The translations under genes and the position numbers were made by a program. Of a stretch of 64,000 nt of DNA, positions 26,079 through 34,150 are shown in pieces (position 1 is the first letter of the stretch; the number at the start of each line of letters is the position of its first letter). This DNA is from JAQBQH01 sp035607415 (GTDB lineage: Bacteria; Myxococcota_A; Polyangia; Palsa-1104). Under the pieces are notes generated by a model. That model saw only the letters and a program-made list of their open reading frames with translations. It ran no database searches and had not been told where the DNA came from. The stretch is taken from NCBI GenBank assembly GCA_035607415.1, contig DATNAQ010000003.1, positions 14,180 through 78,179 of the forward strand, given 5' to 3'.

Positions 26079-26533
26079 CGCTGCTCCTCGAGCTCGGCCG
26101 GCTCATCCTGGCCGCCTTCTTCGGGCTGACGACGATGCACTACGACCGCGGCCTGGCCACGCGGTTCGGCGATCCCGGCGACCATCTGACCGGCAAGCAC
26201 CTGTCGTGCACGCACGAGCACATCCAGCCGGGCCAGCTGGTCTGCGCCCATCGCACGCTGCCCTGCGGGACGCCGCTCATCCTCGAGAACCCGCGCACCG
26301 GCCGGTTCGCGGCGTGCGAGGTGCTCGACCGGGGGCCGTTCGGCGCCATCCTGCCGGACGGCGAATGGGGCGTGAAGATCCACAAGAACGAGCCGGGCGA
26401 CTGGCGCGGCATCCTCGATCTGTCGCCGGCGGTGGCCGACGCGCTCGGACACAACGGCCGCGAGCGCATTCGCGTATTCTATCAGCGCATGGCGCATCAC
26501 CTTCGCTACGGCCGCGAGCTACGACCCCGCTGA
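26075..26533 (+). CDS. RlpA-like double-psi beta-barrel protein
   Basis: The protein has 152 residues. An N-terminal hydrophobic helix (VTLLLELGRLILAAFFGLTT) serves as signal or anchor. The rest is an RlpA-like barrel: LSCTHEHIQPGQLVCAHRTL, PCGTPLILENPRTGRFAACE, VLDRGPFG, ending ILDLSPAVADALGH. RlpA proteins bind or cleave glycan strands stripped of stem peptides at septa. The usual catalytic Asp of RlpA may be the one in VLDRGPFG. The GTG start makes a GTGA overlap with the methyltransferase upstream; the uridine kinase GTG follows one base after the stop. Confidence 0.82.
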   Translation: MTLLLELGRLILAAFFGLTTMHYDRGLATRFGDPGDHLTGKHLSCTHEHIQPGQLVCAHRTLPCGTPLILENPRTGRFAACEVLDRGPFGAILPDGEWGVKIHKNEPGDWRGILDLSPAVADALGHNGRERIRVFYQRMAHHLRYGRELRPR

Positions 26534-26534
26534 C

Positions 26535-27152
26535 GTGTCGCGCCCTCTCTTGATCGGAATCGCCGGCGGCACCGGGTCGGGCAAATCGACGGTCGCGCGC
26601 AAGATCGCAGACGGCCTACCGGCCGACTCGGTCGCGGTCATCGACCACGACAGCTACTACCGCGATCGCTCGGACCTGTCGTTCGACGCGCGCAGCAAGC
26701 TCAACTTCGATCACCCCGACGCGCTCGACAACGATCTATTGGTGCAGCACCTCGAGGCGCTGCGCGACGGTCGCGGCGTCGACGTGCCCAACTACGACTT
26801 CAAGACCCACGCGCGGCTGGCGGAGCGACGGCGGGTCGAGCCGCCGCGGATCCTCATCGTCGAAGGGATCCTGGTGTTCGTGGAGGAGCGCGTGCGCGCG
26901 CTGCTCGACGTCAAGGTCTTCGTCGACACCGACGCCGACATCCGCGTCTTCCGGCGCATTCGGCGCGACCTCGAGCAGCGCGGGCGCAGCTTCCAGCAGG
27001 TGCGCGAGCAGTATTACGCGACGGTGCGGCCGATGCATTTGCAGTTCGTGGAGCCGTCGAAGCGATGGGCCGATCTGATCGTGCCCGAGGGCGGCGACAA
27101 TCACATTGCCATCGACCTGATCCTCGGTAAGCTTCGACACGTCCTCGGGTGA
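26535..27152 (+). CDS. udk: Uridine kinase
   Basis: The protein has 205 residues, the normal length. It phosphorylates uridine and cytidine in pyrimidine salvage. Walker A is GIAGGTGSGKST (about residue 8), followed by the family motif DHDSYYRD, FDHPDALDNDLL, the nucleoside-binding VPNYDFKTH, IVEGILVF and the lid RIRRDLEQRGRS. All the expected residues are present. The GTG start at 26535 directly follows the upstream stop, and the ATP-grasp gene begins 3 bases after its end, so it is inside a compact operon with unrelated enzymes. Confidence 0.95.
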   Translation: MSRPLLIGIAGGTGSGKSTVARKIADGLPADSVAVIDHDSYYRDRSDLSFDARSKLNFDHPDALDNDLLVQHLEALRDGRGVDVPNYDFKTHARLAERRRVEPPRILIVEGILVFVEERVRALLDVKVFVDTDADIRVFRRIRRDLEQRGRSFQQVREQYYATVRPMHLQFVEPSKRWADLIVPEGGDNHIAIDLILGKLRHVLG

Positions 27153-27155
27153 CTC

Positions 27156-28019
27156 ATGCGTGTCGGCCTCCTGACGAGTGCGGCGTTTCCGTCGCTGTTC
27201 GGTGACGAGCAGGCGCTGCCGGCGCGCTTCGCCGCGGCGGGCGTCGAGGCCGAGCCGGTGGTGTGGAGCGCGCGCGACGTCGATTGGTCACGCTACGACG
27301 CGCTGGTGATCCGCTCGACGTGGGACTACTTCGAGCGCATCGACGAGTGGCGATCGTGGCTGCAGGCCATCGAGCCGCGGGTGCCGCTGTACAACCCGCC
27401 GGCGCTGGTGCGCTGGAACCTCGACAAGCGCTACTTGGCGGAGCTCGAGGGGCGCGGGGCGCACATCGTGCCGACGCGCTTCTTCGACGCGGGAGCGCGG
27501 GTGGATCTGGCGGCGCTGGTTGGCGACGCGGGGTGGGCGGAGGCGATCGTGAAGCCGGCGGTGTCGGGTGGCGCGGCGCGGACGCATCGCTTCGCCGCGG
27601 CCGGGGCGCGGGCGGTGCAGCCGCTGCTCGACGAGATCCTGCGGACGACGGGCGCGCTGGTGCAGCCGTTCCTCGACGAGATCGCGAACGTGGGCGAATA
27701 CTCGCTGCTGTTTTTTGGCGGGGAGTTCAGCCACGCGGTGCTGAAGACGCCGAAGGCGGGCGACTTCCGGGTGCAGGCGCAGCACGGCGGGACGCATCGG
27801 GTGGTGACGCCGCCGGCGGAGATGCTGGCGGCGGCGCAGGCGATCTTGAAGGCGCTGCCGACGGAGACGGTGTACGCGCGCATCGACGGCGTGGAGCGCG
27901 GCGGGCGCTTCGAGCTGATGGAGGTCGAGGTGATCGAGCCGTATCTGTTCCTGCCGGGCGCGCCGGAGGGGGCGATCGATCGATACGTGGCCGCCGTGCG
28001 GGCGGTGGCGCGCCGCTGA
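27156..28019 (+). CDS. ATP-grasp domain protein (DcsG/RimK-like)
   Basis: The protein has 287 residues. The N-terminal Rossmann-like part contains YDALVIRSTWDYFERIDEW, typical of the DcsG-like ATP-grasp group. The ATP-grasp core has EAIVKPAVSGGAARTHRF, VQPFLDEIANVGEYSLLFFG and the metal-binding FELMEVEVIEPYLFL (Glu and Glu ligands). Enzymes of this kind join a carboxylate to an amine or thiol using ATP; the substrate is unknown. The stop shares one base with the next ATG (TGATG), coupling it to a lipoprotein. Confidence 0.85.
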   Translation: MRVGLLTSAAFPSLFGDEQALPARFAAAGVEAEPVVWSARDVDWSRYDALVIRSTWDYFERIDEWRSWLQAIEPRVPLYNPPALVRWNLDKRYLAELEGRGAHIVPTRFFDAGARVDLAALVGDAGWAEAIVKPAVSGGAARTHRFAAAGARAVQPLLDEILRTTGALVQPFLDEIANVGEYSLLFFGGEFSHAVLKTPKAGDFRVQAQHGGTHRVVTPPAEMLAAAQAILKALPTETVYARIDGVERGGRFELMEVEVIEPYLFLPGAPEGAIDRYVAAVRAVARR

Positions 28020-29092
28020 TGAGGCGGTTGTGCTGGCTCGCGCTGCTCGCCGGTTGCCACGCGCCGGACGCGGGCGACGCGCCGGCGGCGGATCTCGCGG
28101 TCGCGATGGCGCCGGACCTGGCAAGCGGCGGCGCGGGCGGCGCGGGCGGCGCGGGCGGTGGCGACGGGGGCGCCGAATGCGCGCTCGACTCCGATGGGAA
28201 CCTGCTCGATCTCGTCGACGCCATCGTCACGACCATGCGCGCGGGTGGCAATGCCGGATCGAACGCGCTGACGGTGCCGGCGGCGGGCGATCGCGATGCG
28301 TTCGCCGCGCGCGTGGTGGCGATCCTCGGCGGCGACGAGGCGCAGGCGTGCGGGCTGCCGGCGAGCTATCGGCTGGTGCGGCTGCCGACGCTGCGCGTGG
28401 TCGCCGAGGTCGACGGCACGGGGACGCCGGCGCCGTCGCTGTACTGGGGGACCTACGCGGCGCCGCGGGTGAAGCCGGTGCCGTCGCGGCGGCTGGCGGT
28501 CGAGGCGCCGCATCCGATCTTCGACGCCAACACCGAGCACCAGGCGGCGGATCTGTTCCTGCAGACGGGCGCGGCGTGGTTCCTGCTCGCGGGCGCCCAT
28601 CGTTGCGCGGACGCGGCGGCGAGCGGCTGCGACGGCACGACGACGGCGTGCGGCGCCGACGCCAACTATCGCATCAGCGACGCCGCGCACGCGACGCAGC
28701 TGCCGTTCTGGGCGGTACACGCCGCGCTCTCGCAGCGCGACGGCGCCCTCGCCTTCTTGCAGCTCCACGGCAACGCGGCGAGCTGCCCGTCGGCGCTGGT
28801 GTCGGACAGCTCGGGCGCGTGGAGCGACACGGGGCTCGCCGGTCAGCTGGCGGCGGCGCTAATCGCGCGCGGCGTCGGCGTCGGCAAGTGCGGCGCCGGC
28901 TATCCGACGAGCGCGTGCAACCTGTGCGGGACCGACAACGTCGAGGCGCGCTTCACCGCCGCGGCGGCCGACGCGTGCACGCAGATGGGCACGAGCTACG
29001 GGCGCTTCGTGCACGTCGAGCAGCAGGCGGGGTTGCGCACGATGTATCAGCCGCTCATCGACGCGGCGGCAGCGACGTTCCCGGCGCAGTGA
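28019..29092 (+). CDS. Lipoprotein with Gly-rich linker, function unknown
   Basis: The protein has 357 residues with a short lipoprotein signal (MRRLCWLALLAG-C13). A low-complexity linker (SGGAGGAGGAGGGDGG) separates the anchor from a globular domain of about 300 residues with seven or more cysteines. Suggestive pieces are LAGAHRCADA, FLQLHGNAAS and FVHVEQQAGLR, His/Glu positions that could bind metal as in amidohydrolases, but I cannot name a family. The partner gene upstream is an ATP-grasp ligase, coupled by a one-base overlap. GGGAS-type linkers before globular domains are typical of myxobacterial surface lipoproteins. Confidence 0.7.
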   Translation: MRRLCWLALLAGCHAPDAGDAPAADLAVAMAPDLASGGAGGAGGAGGGDGGAECALDSDGNLLDLVDAIVTTMRAGGNAGSNALTVPAAGDRDAFAARVVAILGGDEAQACGLPASYRLVRLPTLRVVAEVDGTGTPAPSLYWGTYAAPRVKPVPSRRLAVEAPHPIFDANTEHQAADLFLQTGAAWFLLAGAHRCADAAASGCDGTTTACGADANYRISDAAHATQLPFWAVHAALSQRDGALAFLQLHGNAASCPSALVSDSSGAWSDTGLAGQLAAALIARGVGVGKCGAGYPTSACNLCGTDNVEARFTAAAADACTQMGTSYGRFVHVEQQAGLRTMYQPLIDAAAATFPAQ

Positions 29093-29137
29093 CCCGGCGA
29101 CGCCGATCGCTCTCAGCGACGGGGCGTCGCATCCGGG

Positions 29138-29200
29138 TTGACATTAAGTATTTTCTTAACTACTAACAACGCCATGCGCGATGTTAAGTTTTTACTTAAC
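29138..29200 (+). promoter_or_regulatory. TTGACA promoter with two inverted-repeat operators at the cytochrome gene
   Basis: TTGACA lies at 29138-29143 and a weak -10 TACTAA at 29161-29166 after 17 bases. Two related inverted repeats flank the -10 region: TTAAGTATTTTCTTAA (29144-29159) and GTTAAGTTTTTACTTAAC (29183-29200, seven-base arms). They are 40 bases apart, about four helical turns, so two dimers could bind the same DNA face. The repressor gene is not adjacent. Confidence 0.6.
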
Positions 29201-30583
29201 AGGGGAGCGATCGTGGTTGTCCTTCTCGTCGCCGGCTGCGCGAACGCGCCTCGCGGCGATGGCGATCCGCTGGCGCAGCCGCCGCCGGCGTCGACGCTCA
29301 CCGATGTCGGCGCCGATCTCGACGCGGTGCTCGAGCACGGAGCGCTACAGGGCGCGTGCGACCGGTGGCGCGCCGGCGACGCCAGTGAGCGGCTGCGCTG
29401 CGGCAAGGAGATGTTCTTCTACGAGAGCTTCGGCACCGGCGGCGTGCCGACGGTGCTGGCGCAGTTTCTCATCGACAACTTTCCCGACGACATCGGGCCG
29501 GGGTTCGGTCGGCTCGGGATGGTCGCCGATCCGTCGTCGGCCACGCACCTGCCGCTCGGGCTGGCGCCGACGGCCAAGCTCGGCGGCAGCGTCGACGCGG
29601 TCGCCTTCACCTGCGCGAGCTGCCACTTCGCGCGCCTCCCCGACGGGCGCTACGCGGTCGGCGCGCCCAACCACGCCTACGCGTACGGGCGGCAGATCCT
29701 GGCGCTCGTGCTGTTGCCGTCGCTGGCGATCGGCGCGTCGACGAGCGGGCACGATCCGGCGGCGGTGGCCGCGGTGCAGCCGCTCCTCGATCGCGTGGCG
29801 GCCGACGCGAGCCTCAAGAACGCGCTGCTCGCCGATCTGCTGCCGCTCGTCGGAGCGGCGGGCGGCATGCCGACCTTGTCGAGCGCCGACGAGCATCACT
29901 ACGCGTCATGGCTCTCGGGCACCATGGACTTTCTCATCGCGCCCCTGCCCGTCGACGACGGGGTGCACACCGTGAGCAAGATCTCGGCGCTGTGGTCGAT
30001 CCCGGCGCCGTCGGAAGCGGATGACGCGCAGCTGGGATGGACCGGCGGCACGCGCTCGGTCGCCGACTTTCTGTCCGGCTTCGTGCTCGTCGGTGGCGGC
30101 GACACCAGGGCGTGGACGAGCGACGCGCTCGGGCCGCTCGCCGACTACGTGCTGTCGCTGCGCGCGCCGGCCAATCCGTCGCCGCCCGATGCCGCCGCCG
30201 TCGAGCGCGGGCGCGCCGCGTTCTTCGCCGACGGATGCGCCGGCTGCCACGGCGGACCGCGCGGGATGGGCCCGCGGCTCTACGACTTCGGCGAGCTCGG
30301 CACCGACGACGCCATGGCGGCGTGGGCGACGAGCGGCATCCCCGCCGGCGCGCCGTTCGTGGTCACGGGCCAGATCAAGGCGCCGCGCCTGGTCGGCACG
30401 TGGGCGATGTCGCGCTTTCTACACGACGGCGCAGTGCCGTCGCTGGAGTCGCTCTTCTGCCTCGAGCCGCGGCCGTCGGCGACGCCGCCCGACACGGCGA
30501 TGGGCAGCGGCGGACACGACATGACGTGCAAGCTGCCCGGCAACGACGCGCGCGACCTCATCGCCTATTTGCGCGCGCGCTGA
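29174..30583 (+). CDS. Dihaem cytochrome c-type lipoprotein
   Basis: The protein has 469 residues and carries two CxxCH haem sites: CASCH (about residue 140, in AVAFTCASCHFARLPDGRYA) and CAGCH (about residue 355, FADGCAGCHGGPRGMG). The second domain resembles cytochrome c peroxidase/MauG-like C-terminal halves, including the late Met-containing segment. The ATG at 29174 gives a proper lipoprotein signal ending LLVAG-C22. A GTG at 29213 has a better Shine-Dalgarno (GGGGAG) but would leave only eight residues before the Cys. With the ATG start the mRNA would be leaderless, since TTGACA begins exactly 36 bases upstream. The 3' end overlaps the convergent multicopper oxidase gene by 19 bases. Confidence 0.85.
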   Translation: MRDVKFLLNRGAIVVVLLVAGCANAPRGDGDPLAQPPPASTLTDVGADLDAVLEHGALQGACDRWRAGDASERLRCGKEMFFYESFGTGGVPTVLAQFLIDNFPDDIGPGFGRLGMVADPSSATHLPLGLAPTAKLGGSVDAVAFTCASCHFARLPDGRYAVGAPNHAYAYGRQILALVLLPSLAIGASTSGHDPAAVAAVQPLLDRVAADASLKNALLADLLPLVGAAGGMPTLSSADEHHYASWLSGTMDFLIAPLPVDDGVHTVSKISALWSIPAPSEADDAQLGWTGGTRSVADFLSGFVLVGGGDTRAWTSDALGPLADYVLSLRAPANPSPPDAAAVERGRAAFFADGCAGCHGGPRGMGPRLYDFGELGTDDAMAAWATSGIPAGAPFVVTGQIKAPRLVGTWAMSRFLHDGAVPSLESLFCLEPRPSATPPDTAMGSGGHDMTCKLPGNDARDLIAYLRAR

Positions 30584-31971
30584 TCGGCGCTCGCGTCGAC
30601 GCGCAAGGTGGTCATCATGCCCGCCTCGGCGTGCTCGAGGATGTGGCAGTGCATCATCCAGCTGCCGACGTCGAGCGGGACGAGGCCGATGTCGATGGTC
30701 TCTTTGGAATGGACCAGCACGGTGTCGCGGAAGAAGGGCTCGTCGACGGGCGTGCCGTTGCGCGCGAGCAGGCGGAAGAACATGCCGTGCAGGTGGATGG
30801 GGTGCAGGCGGAACGAGTCGTTCACGAACTGCAGATGCACGAAGCGATCGGCCTGCATGACCAGCGCCGGCGGCGCGGCGTGATCGTGCCCGGCGAAGGC
30901 GTGATCGTTGATGGTCCACTCGATGCCGTAGGGGCCGCCGCGGCGCGAATTGAGGCGGAAGACCTTGTCGACCGGCTCGTGCAGCCCGCCGCTCCAGCGC
31001 GGCACCTGCGCGTGCGCGGGCGAGGGGAAGTGGGTGGCGGCGTCGCTGATGCCGTCGACGACGATGCTGGCCAGCCGGTTGGGCTGCGGCGGGTAGAAGC
31101 GATCGACGAGGTCGTAGCGCGCGCTCGCGGCGTCGGTGAAACGCAGGTCGAGATCGACGCGGTTGCCGGGCGCGATCTCGAAGCCGTGTGGATCGAGCGG
31201 TCTGGCCGTGTACAGGCCGTCGACGGCGATGATGCGCGGCTCGAGCCCGCCGAAGTCGGGCAGGTAGACGCGGCCGTTCGACGCGTTGACGAGGCGCAGG
31301 CGGATGCGCTCGCCGGAGCGCACCTGCAGCGTCGTGTCGGTGCGGCCGTTGACGGTCACGAAGTTCCCCCAGCGGCCGTCGTGCATGAGGTCGTGCGCGG
31401 TGTTGAACTGCGCGAAGATCTGGCCCTGCTCGTCGAGGAGCCAGTCGTCGAGGACCCAGACGACATCGCGCGTGAAGGCGGGCGGCGTGTCGTCGTCGAC
31501 GACGAGCACGCCGTAGAGGCCGCGCTCGACCTGCTCGCTCGAGCGCACGTGCGGGTGGAACCAGAAGGTGCCGGCGTCTTTGGGCGTGAACTCGTAGGTG
31601 AAGCTGCCGCCCGGTGGGATCGGCGGCTGCGTCAGGTTGGGCACGCCGTCCATGCCGTTGGGGACGCGGACGCCGTGCCAGTGGACCGTGGTCTCCTGCG
31701 GCAGCCGATTGGTGAAGTGCACGCGGACGGTGTCGCCGAGGCGGACGCGAAAGGTCGGCCCGGGGACGCGGCCGTTGTAGGCCCAGACGCGGATCTCGTG
31801 GCCGTCGACGAGCGGTAGCTCCGTCGGCGCGGCGACGAGCTCGAAGTCGACGACGTGGCCGTTCGGGCGCGCGCGCTCGGGCAAGGCGTGGCCGAATTCG
31901 GCGCGCAGGCTGTCCGCGCTCGCCGGGTTGGCGAGGAGCAGGCAGGCGACGAGCCATGTGGCGCGGGTCAT
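30565..31971 (-). CDS. Secreted multicopper oxidase
   Basis: The protein has 468 residues with a signal peptide (MTRATWLVACLLLANPASAD). All four copper motifs are present: HWHG (97-100), FHPH (138-141), HPIHLHG (about 390) and HCHILEHAEAGM (about 441), the last giving the type 1 copper Cys and an axial Met. Three cupredoxin domains are implied by length. It would oxidise metal ions or phenols in the periplasm with reduction of O2; copper tolerance (CopA/CueO-like) is one possibility, though no Met-rich region is seen. Its ATG overlaps the stop of the upstream alcohol dehydrogenase gene by four bases. Confidence 0.93.
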   Translation of the reverse strand: MTRATWLVACLLLANPASADSLRAEFGHALPERARPNGHVVDFELVAAPTELPLVDGHEIRVWAYNGRVPGPTFRVRLGDTVRVHFTNRLPQETTVHWHGVRVPNGMDGVPNLTQPPIPPGGSFTYEFTPKDAGTFWFHPHVRSSEQVERGLYGVLVVDDDTPPAFTRDVVWVLDDWLLDEQGQIFAQFNTAHDLMHDGRWGNFVTVNGRTDTTLQVRSGERIRLRLVNASNGRVYLPDFGGLEPRIIAVDGLYTARPLDPHGFEIAPGNRVDLDLRFTDAASARYDLVDRFYPPQPNRLASIVVDGISDAATHFPSPAHAQVPRWSGGLHEPVDKVFRLNSRRGGPYGIEWTINDHAFAGHDHAAPPALVMQADRFVHLQFVNDSFRLHPIHLHGMFFRLLARNGTPVDEPFFRDTVLVHSKETIDIGLVPLDVGSWMMHCHILEHAEAGMMTTLRVDASADQRARK

Positions 31972-32966
31972 ACGATCAGGATACCCGTACCGTCGATGCC
32001 GTCGCGCGCGAGCGTGTCGAGGGCCTGGTTGGCGTCGGCGAAGGCGAAGTCGCGGCGACGCGGCCGGATCGGGATGGCGGCGGCGATGGCAAAGAGCTCC
32101 TCGCCGTCGCGGCGCGTGTTGGCCTCGACGCTGGTGAGGCTCTTTTCGTGGAACAGGTGCGGCTCGTAGTCCATCGCCGGGATGGGGCTCATGTGGATGC
32201 CGGCGAGCGCCACGGTGCCGCCCTTGCGCAGGCTTCGCAGCGCCGGCGGAACGATCTCGCCGGCGGGCGCGAAGACGATGGCGCCGTCGAGCGGCACCGG
32301 CGGAAGAGCGTCGGCCGCGCCGGCCCAGGCGGCGCCGAGCTCGAGCGCGAGGCGGCGGTGGGCCTCGCCGCGCGTCGACACGTAGACCTCGCAGCCGCGG
32401 TGCCGCGCCACCTGCATCGTGATGTGCGCGGACGAGCCGAAGCCGAAGATGCCGAGCCGGCCGCCGTCAGGCACGCGCGCGCGCATGAGCGCGCGATAGC
32501 CGATGATGCCGGCGCACAAGAGCGGCGCGGCTTCCTCGTCGGAGAAGCGGGCGGGGATGGCGTAGGCGAAGTCTTCGCGCACGACGGCGAGCTCGGCGTA
32601 ACCGCCGTCGGCGTGCCAGCCGGTGTAGTGCGAGGCCGGGCAGAGATTCTCTTGGCCGCGGCGGCAGAAGTCGCAGGTCCCGTCGGTCTCGCGCAGCCAG
32701 GCGATGCCGATGCGGTCGCCGACGCGGAAGCGGCGGCAGTCGGGGCCGACGCGATCGACGACGCCGACCACCTGGTGGCCGGGGATGATCGGGCGCTTGA
32801 CCAGCGGCAGGTCGCCTTCGATGACGTGGAGGTCGGTGCGGCAGATGCCGCAGACGTGGACGCGCACGCGGACCTCGCCGGCGCGCGGCTCGGGATCGGG
32901 AACGTCGACGAGCCGGAGCGGCGCCGTCGCGATGCTCGCCTGGTGCTCGAGTGTGAACGCCCTCAT
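31968..32966 (-). CDS. Zinc-dependent alcohol dehydrogenase
   Basis: The protein has 332 residues. The catalytic zinc site is CGICRTDLH with PGHQVVG, the structural zinc is held by four Cys in DGTCDFCRRGQENLC, and the NAD(P)-binding loop is GIFGFGSSAH. This matches the AdhA-like group of the medium-chain family, which oxidises or reduces small alcohols and aldehydes. The substrate is not known. Its stop overlaps the multicopper oxidase start (ATGA), so both are made from one transcript. About 170 bases separate it from the next gene upstream on the other side; nothing else is visible there. Confidence 0.93.
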   Translation of the reverse strand: MRAFTLEHQASIATAPLRLVDVPDPEPRAGEVRVRVHVCGICRTDLHVIEGDLPLVKRPIIPGHQVVGVVDRVGPDCRRFRVGDRIGIAWLRETDGTCDFCRRGQENLCPASHYTGWHADGGYAELAVVREDFAYAIPARFSDEEAAPLLCAGIIGYRALMRARVPDGGRLGIFGFGSSAHITMQVARHRGCEVYVSTRGEAHRRLALELGAAWAGAADALPPVPLDGAIVFAPAGEIVPPALRSLRKGGTVALAGIHMSPIPAMDYEPHLFHEKSLTSVEANTRRDGEELFAIAAAIPIRPRRRDFAFADANQALDTLARDGIDGTGILIV

Positions 32967-33137
32967 CGTCGCCTCCGCTGCCTCGTATTATGTGGATCGT
33001 GAGCATGGGTGCGGAGAAAGAAACTCTGAAGGCGCCGGAGGCGGGCTGGCGCGGCGGCGATCGCTGGTAGTCGTGATCTGCGGCGCGCTCCTCCTGCACC
33101 TACGGCCGGAGGTCCGCTGGCCGCATTCGCGAAGTGA

Positions 33138-33512
33138 TCAGGGCGTACAGAGATCGACGAGGTTGCCGTCCTGATCGGAGAACGTGACGCACCCGGTGCC
33201 GTAGGGGCAGGTGGCGCCGCCCGTCGGGCACTGCGTGTAGCACTGACCGTTGATGCAGATGGACGCGAAGTTCGTCAGGTCCTGGGGGCAGTCCGTGTCG
33301 AAGTTACACGGGACCGTACAGAGGCTGCCCGTGAAGCCTGCCGACGCGGGCAGCGTCGTGTCGAGGCATTCGAACCCCTGGTCGCAGACGTCGACGCTGG
33401 GATCGCAGGACTCATAGGGGTTGGCCACGACTCCCACGGGACCGCCGCCGCCGCCGCCACAGCCCACGAGAGCGAGCGCACCGAGGATCGACACCATCAG
33501 TTGCGTCTTCAT
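33138..33512 (-). CDS. Small Cys-rich lipoprotein
   Basis: The protein has 124 residues with a lipoprotein signal (MKTQLMVSILGALALVG-C18) and a Gly-rich linker (CGGGGGGPVG). The mature part has eleven further Cys in a spaced pattern (YESCDPSVDVCDQGFECLD, CTVPCNFDTDCPQ, CINGQCYTQCP), as in small disulfide-bonded surface modules common in Myxococcota. The function is unknown. It lies 69 bases downstream of the selenocysteine peroxiredoxin gene in the same direction. Confidence 0.75.
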   Translation of the reverse strand: MKTQLMVSILGALALVGCGGGGGGPVGVVANPYESCDPSVDVCDQGFECLDTTLPASAGFTGSLCTVPCNFDTDCPQDLTNFASICINGQCYTQCPTGGATCPYGTGCVTFSDQDGNLVDLCTP

Positions 33513-33580
33513 CGCTCGGTTATCGGGCCGAAGGTCGATTCGTCAACTACTCGCGAAGGACGCCGTAGGCGGCGGCAGGC

Positions 33581-34075
33581 TCACTTGGGGCGGTGCAGCG
33601 GGCAGGACGCCAGCGCGGGGGCCGGATCGAGGGCTTCCTTCCCGCTCAGCACCTTCTCGATCTTTCCGTCGCCGCCGATCACGAAGGTGACCCGCTGGGC
33701 GTAGCCGTCGGACCAGACCCCGTAGGCCTTGCTCACGCTGCCGTCCCGATCGGCGAGCAGCGGGAACGGCAGCTTGAGGCTGTCGGCGAACTTCTTCTGC
33801 GTATCGACGTCGTCGGTGGAGATGCCCAGGACCTGGGCATTGGCGTCGGCGAACTTCGCGGCGATGTCGCGAAATCCCGACATCTCGCGGGTTCAACCGC
33901 CGGTGAAGGCCTTCGGGAAGAAGGCCAGCACGACCGTGCGCCCTTTGAATTCCTTGAGCGTGATGGTCTTGCCGTTCGATGCCGGGCGCGCGAAGTCGGG
34001 GGCGCGCTGGCCGGCAGGCAGAGCGGCGGCTACCGAGAGCAGCGCCGCAGCGACGAGAACCGGACGCATTTGCAT
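33581..34075 (-). CDS. Secreted peroxiredoxin with UGA-encoded selenocysteine at the catalytic site
   Basis: Read through the in-frame TGA at 33895-33893, the gene encodes 164 residues. It has a signal peptide (MQMRPVLVAAALLSVAAALP) and an AhpC/BCP-type peroxiredoxin fold. The active-site segment is FFPKAFTGG-U-TREMSGFRD, where U61 stands exactly where the peroxidatic Cys is expected. Sequence after the codon is fully conserved in style (VLGISTDDVDTQKKFADSLK, LPFPLLADRDG), so the gene is not decaying. A hairpin that fits a bacterial SECIS starts 8 bases after the UGA. A C-terminal Cys (ALASCPLHRPK) may resolve the selenenic acid. The product would reduce peroxides in the periplasm. ATG 34075 or 34069 are possible starts. 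Confidence 0.85.
33857..33889 (-). promoter_or_regulatory. SECIS-like hairpin downstream of the UGA
   Basis: In the mRNA, GAUGUCG (33869-33863 region) pairs with CGACAUC in a perfect seven-base stem with loop GGAUUUCG, spanning 33863-33884. A further CGCG/CGCG pairing (33857-33860 and 33886-33889) extends it across a small internal loop. The apical loop starts 16 bases after the UGA and has G at its first two positions, both as reported for bacterial SECIS elements. Confidence 0.75.
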
Positions 34076-34150
34076 GCGAGGAGCGTACACCTCGTGCGTG
34101 CACGCCGGCAACCGCGACGAGCGCCGTTCGAAGGCAGGGGCCTGCGCCGT

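Noticed and set aside
28019..29092. Naming the Gly-linker lipoprotein an N-formylglutamate amidohydrolase
   Set aside because: Only scattered His and Glu positions match, with no continuous motif.
33581..34075. Reading the peroxiredoxin as a frame-broken pseudogene
   Set aside because: Only one in-frame stop is present, it is TGA at the catalytic Cys position, codons on both sides are well conserved in style, and a SECIS-like hairpin follows.
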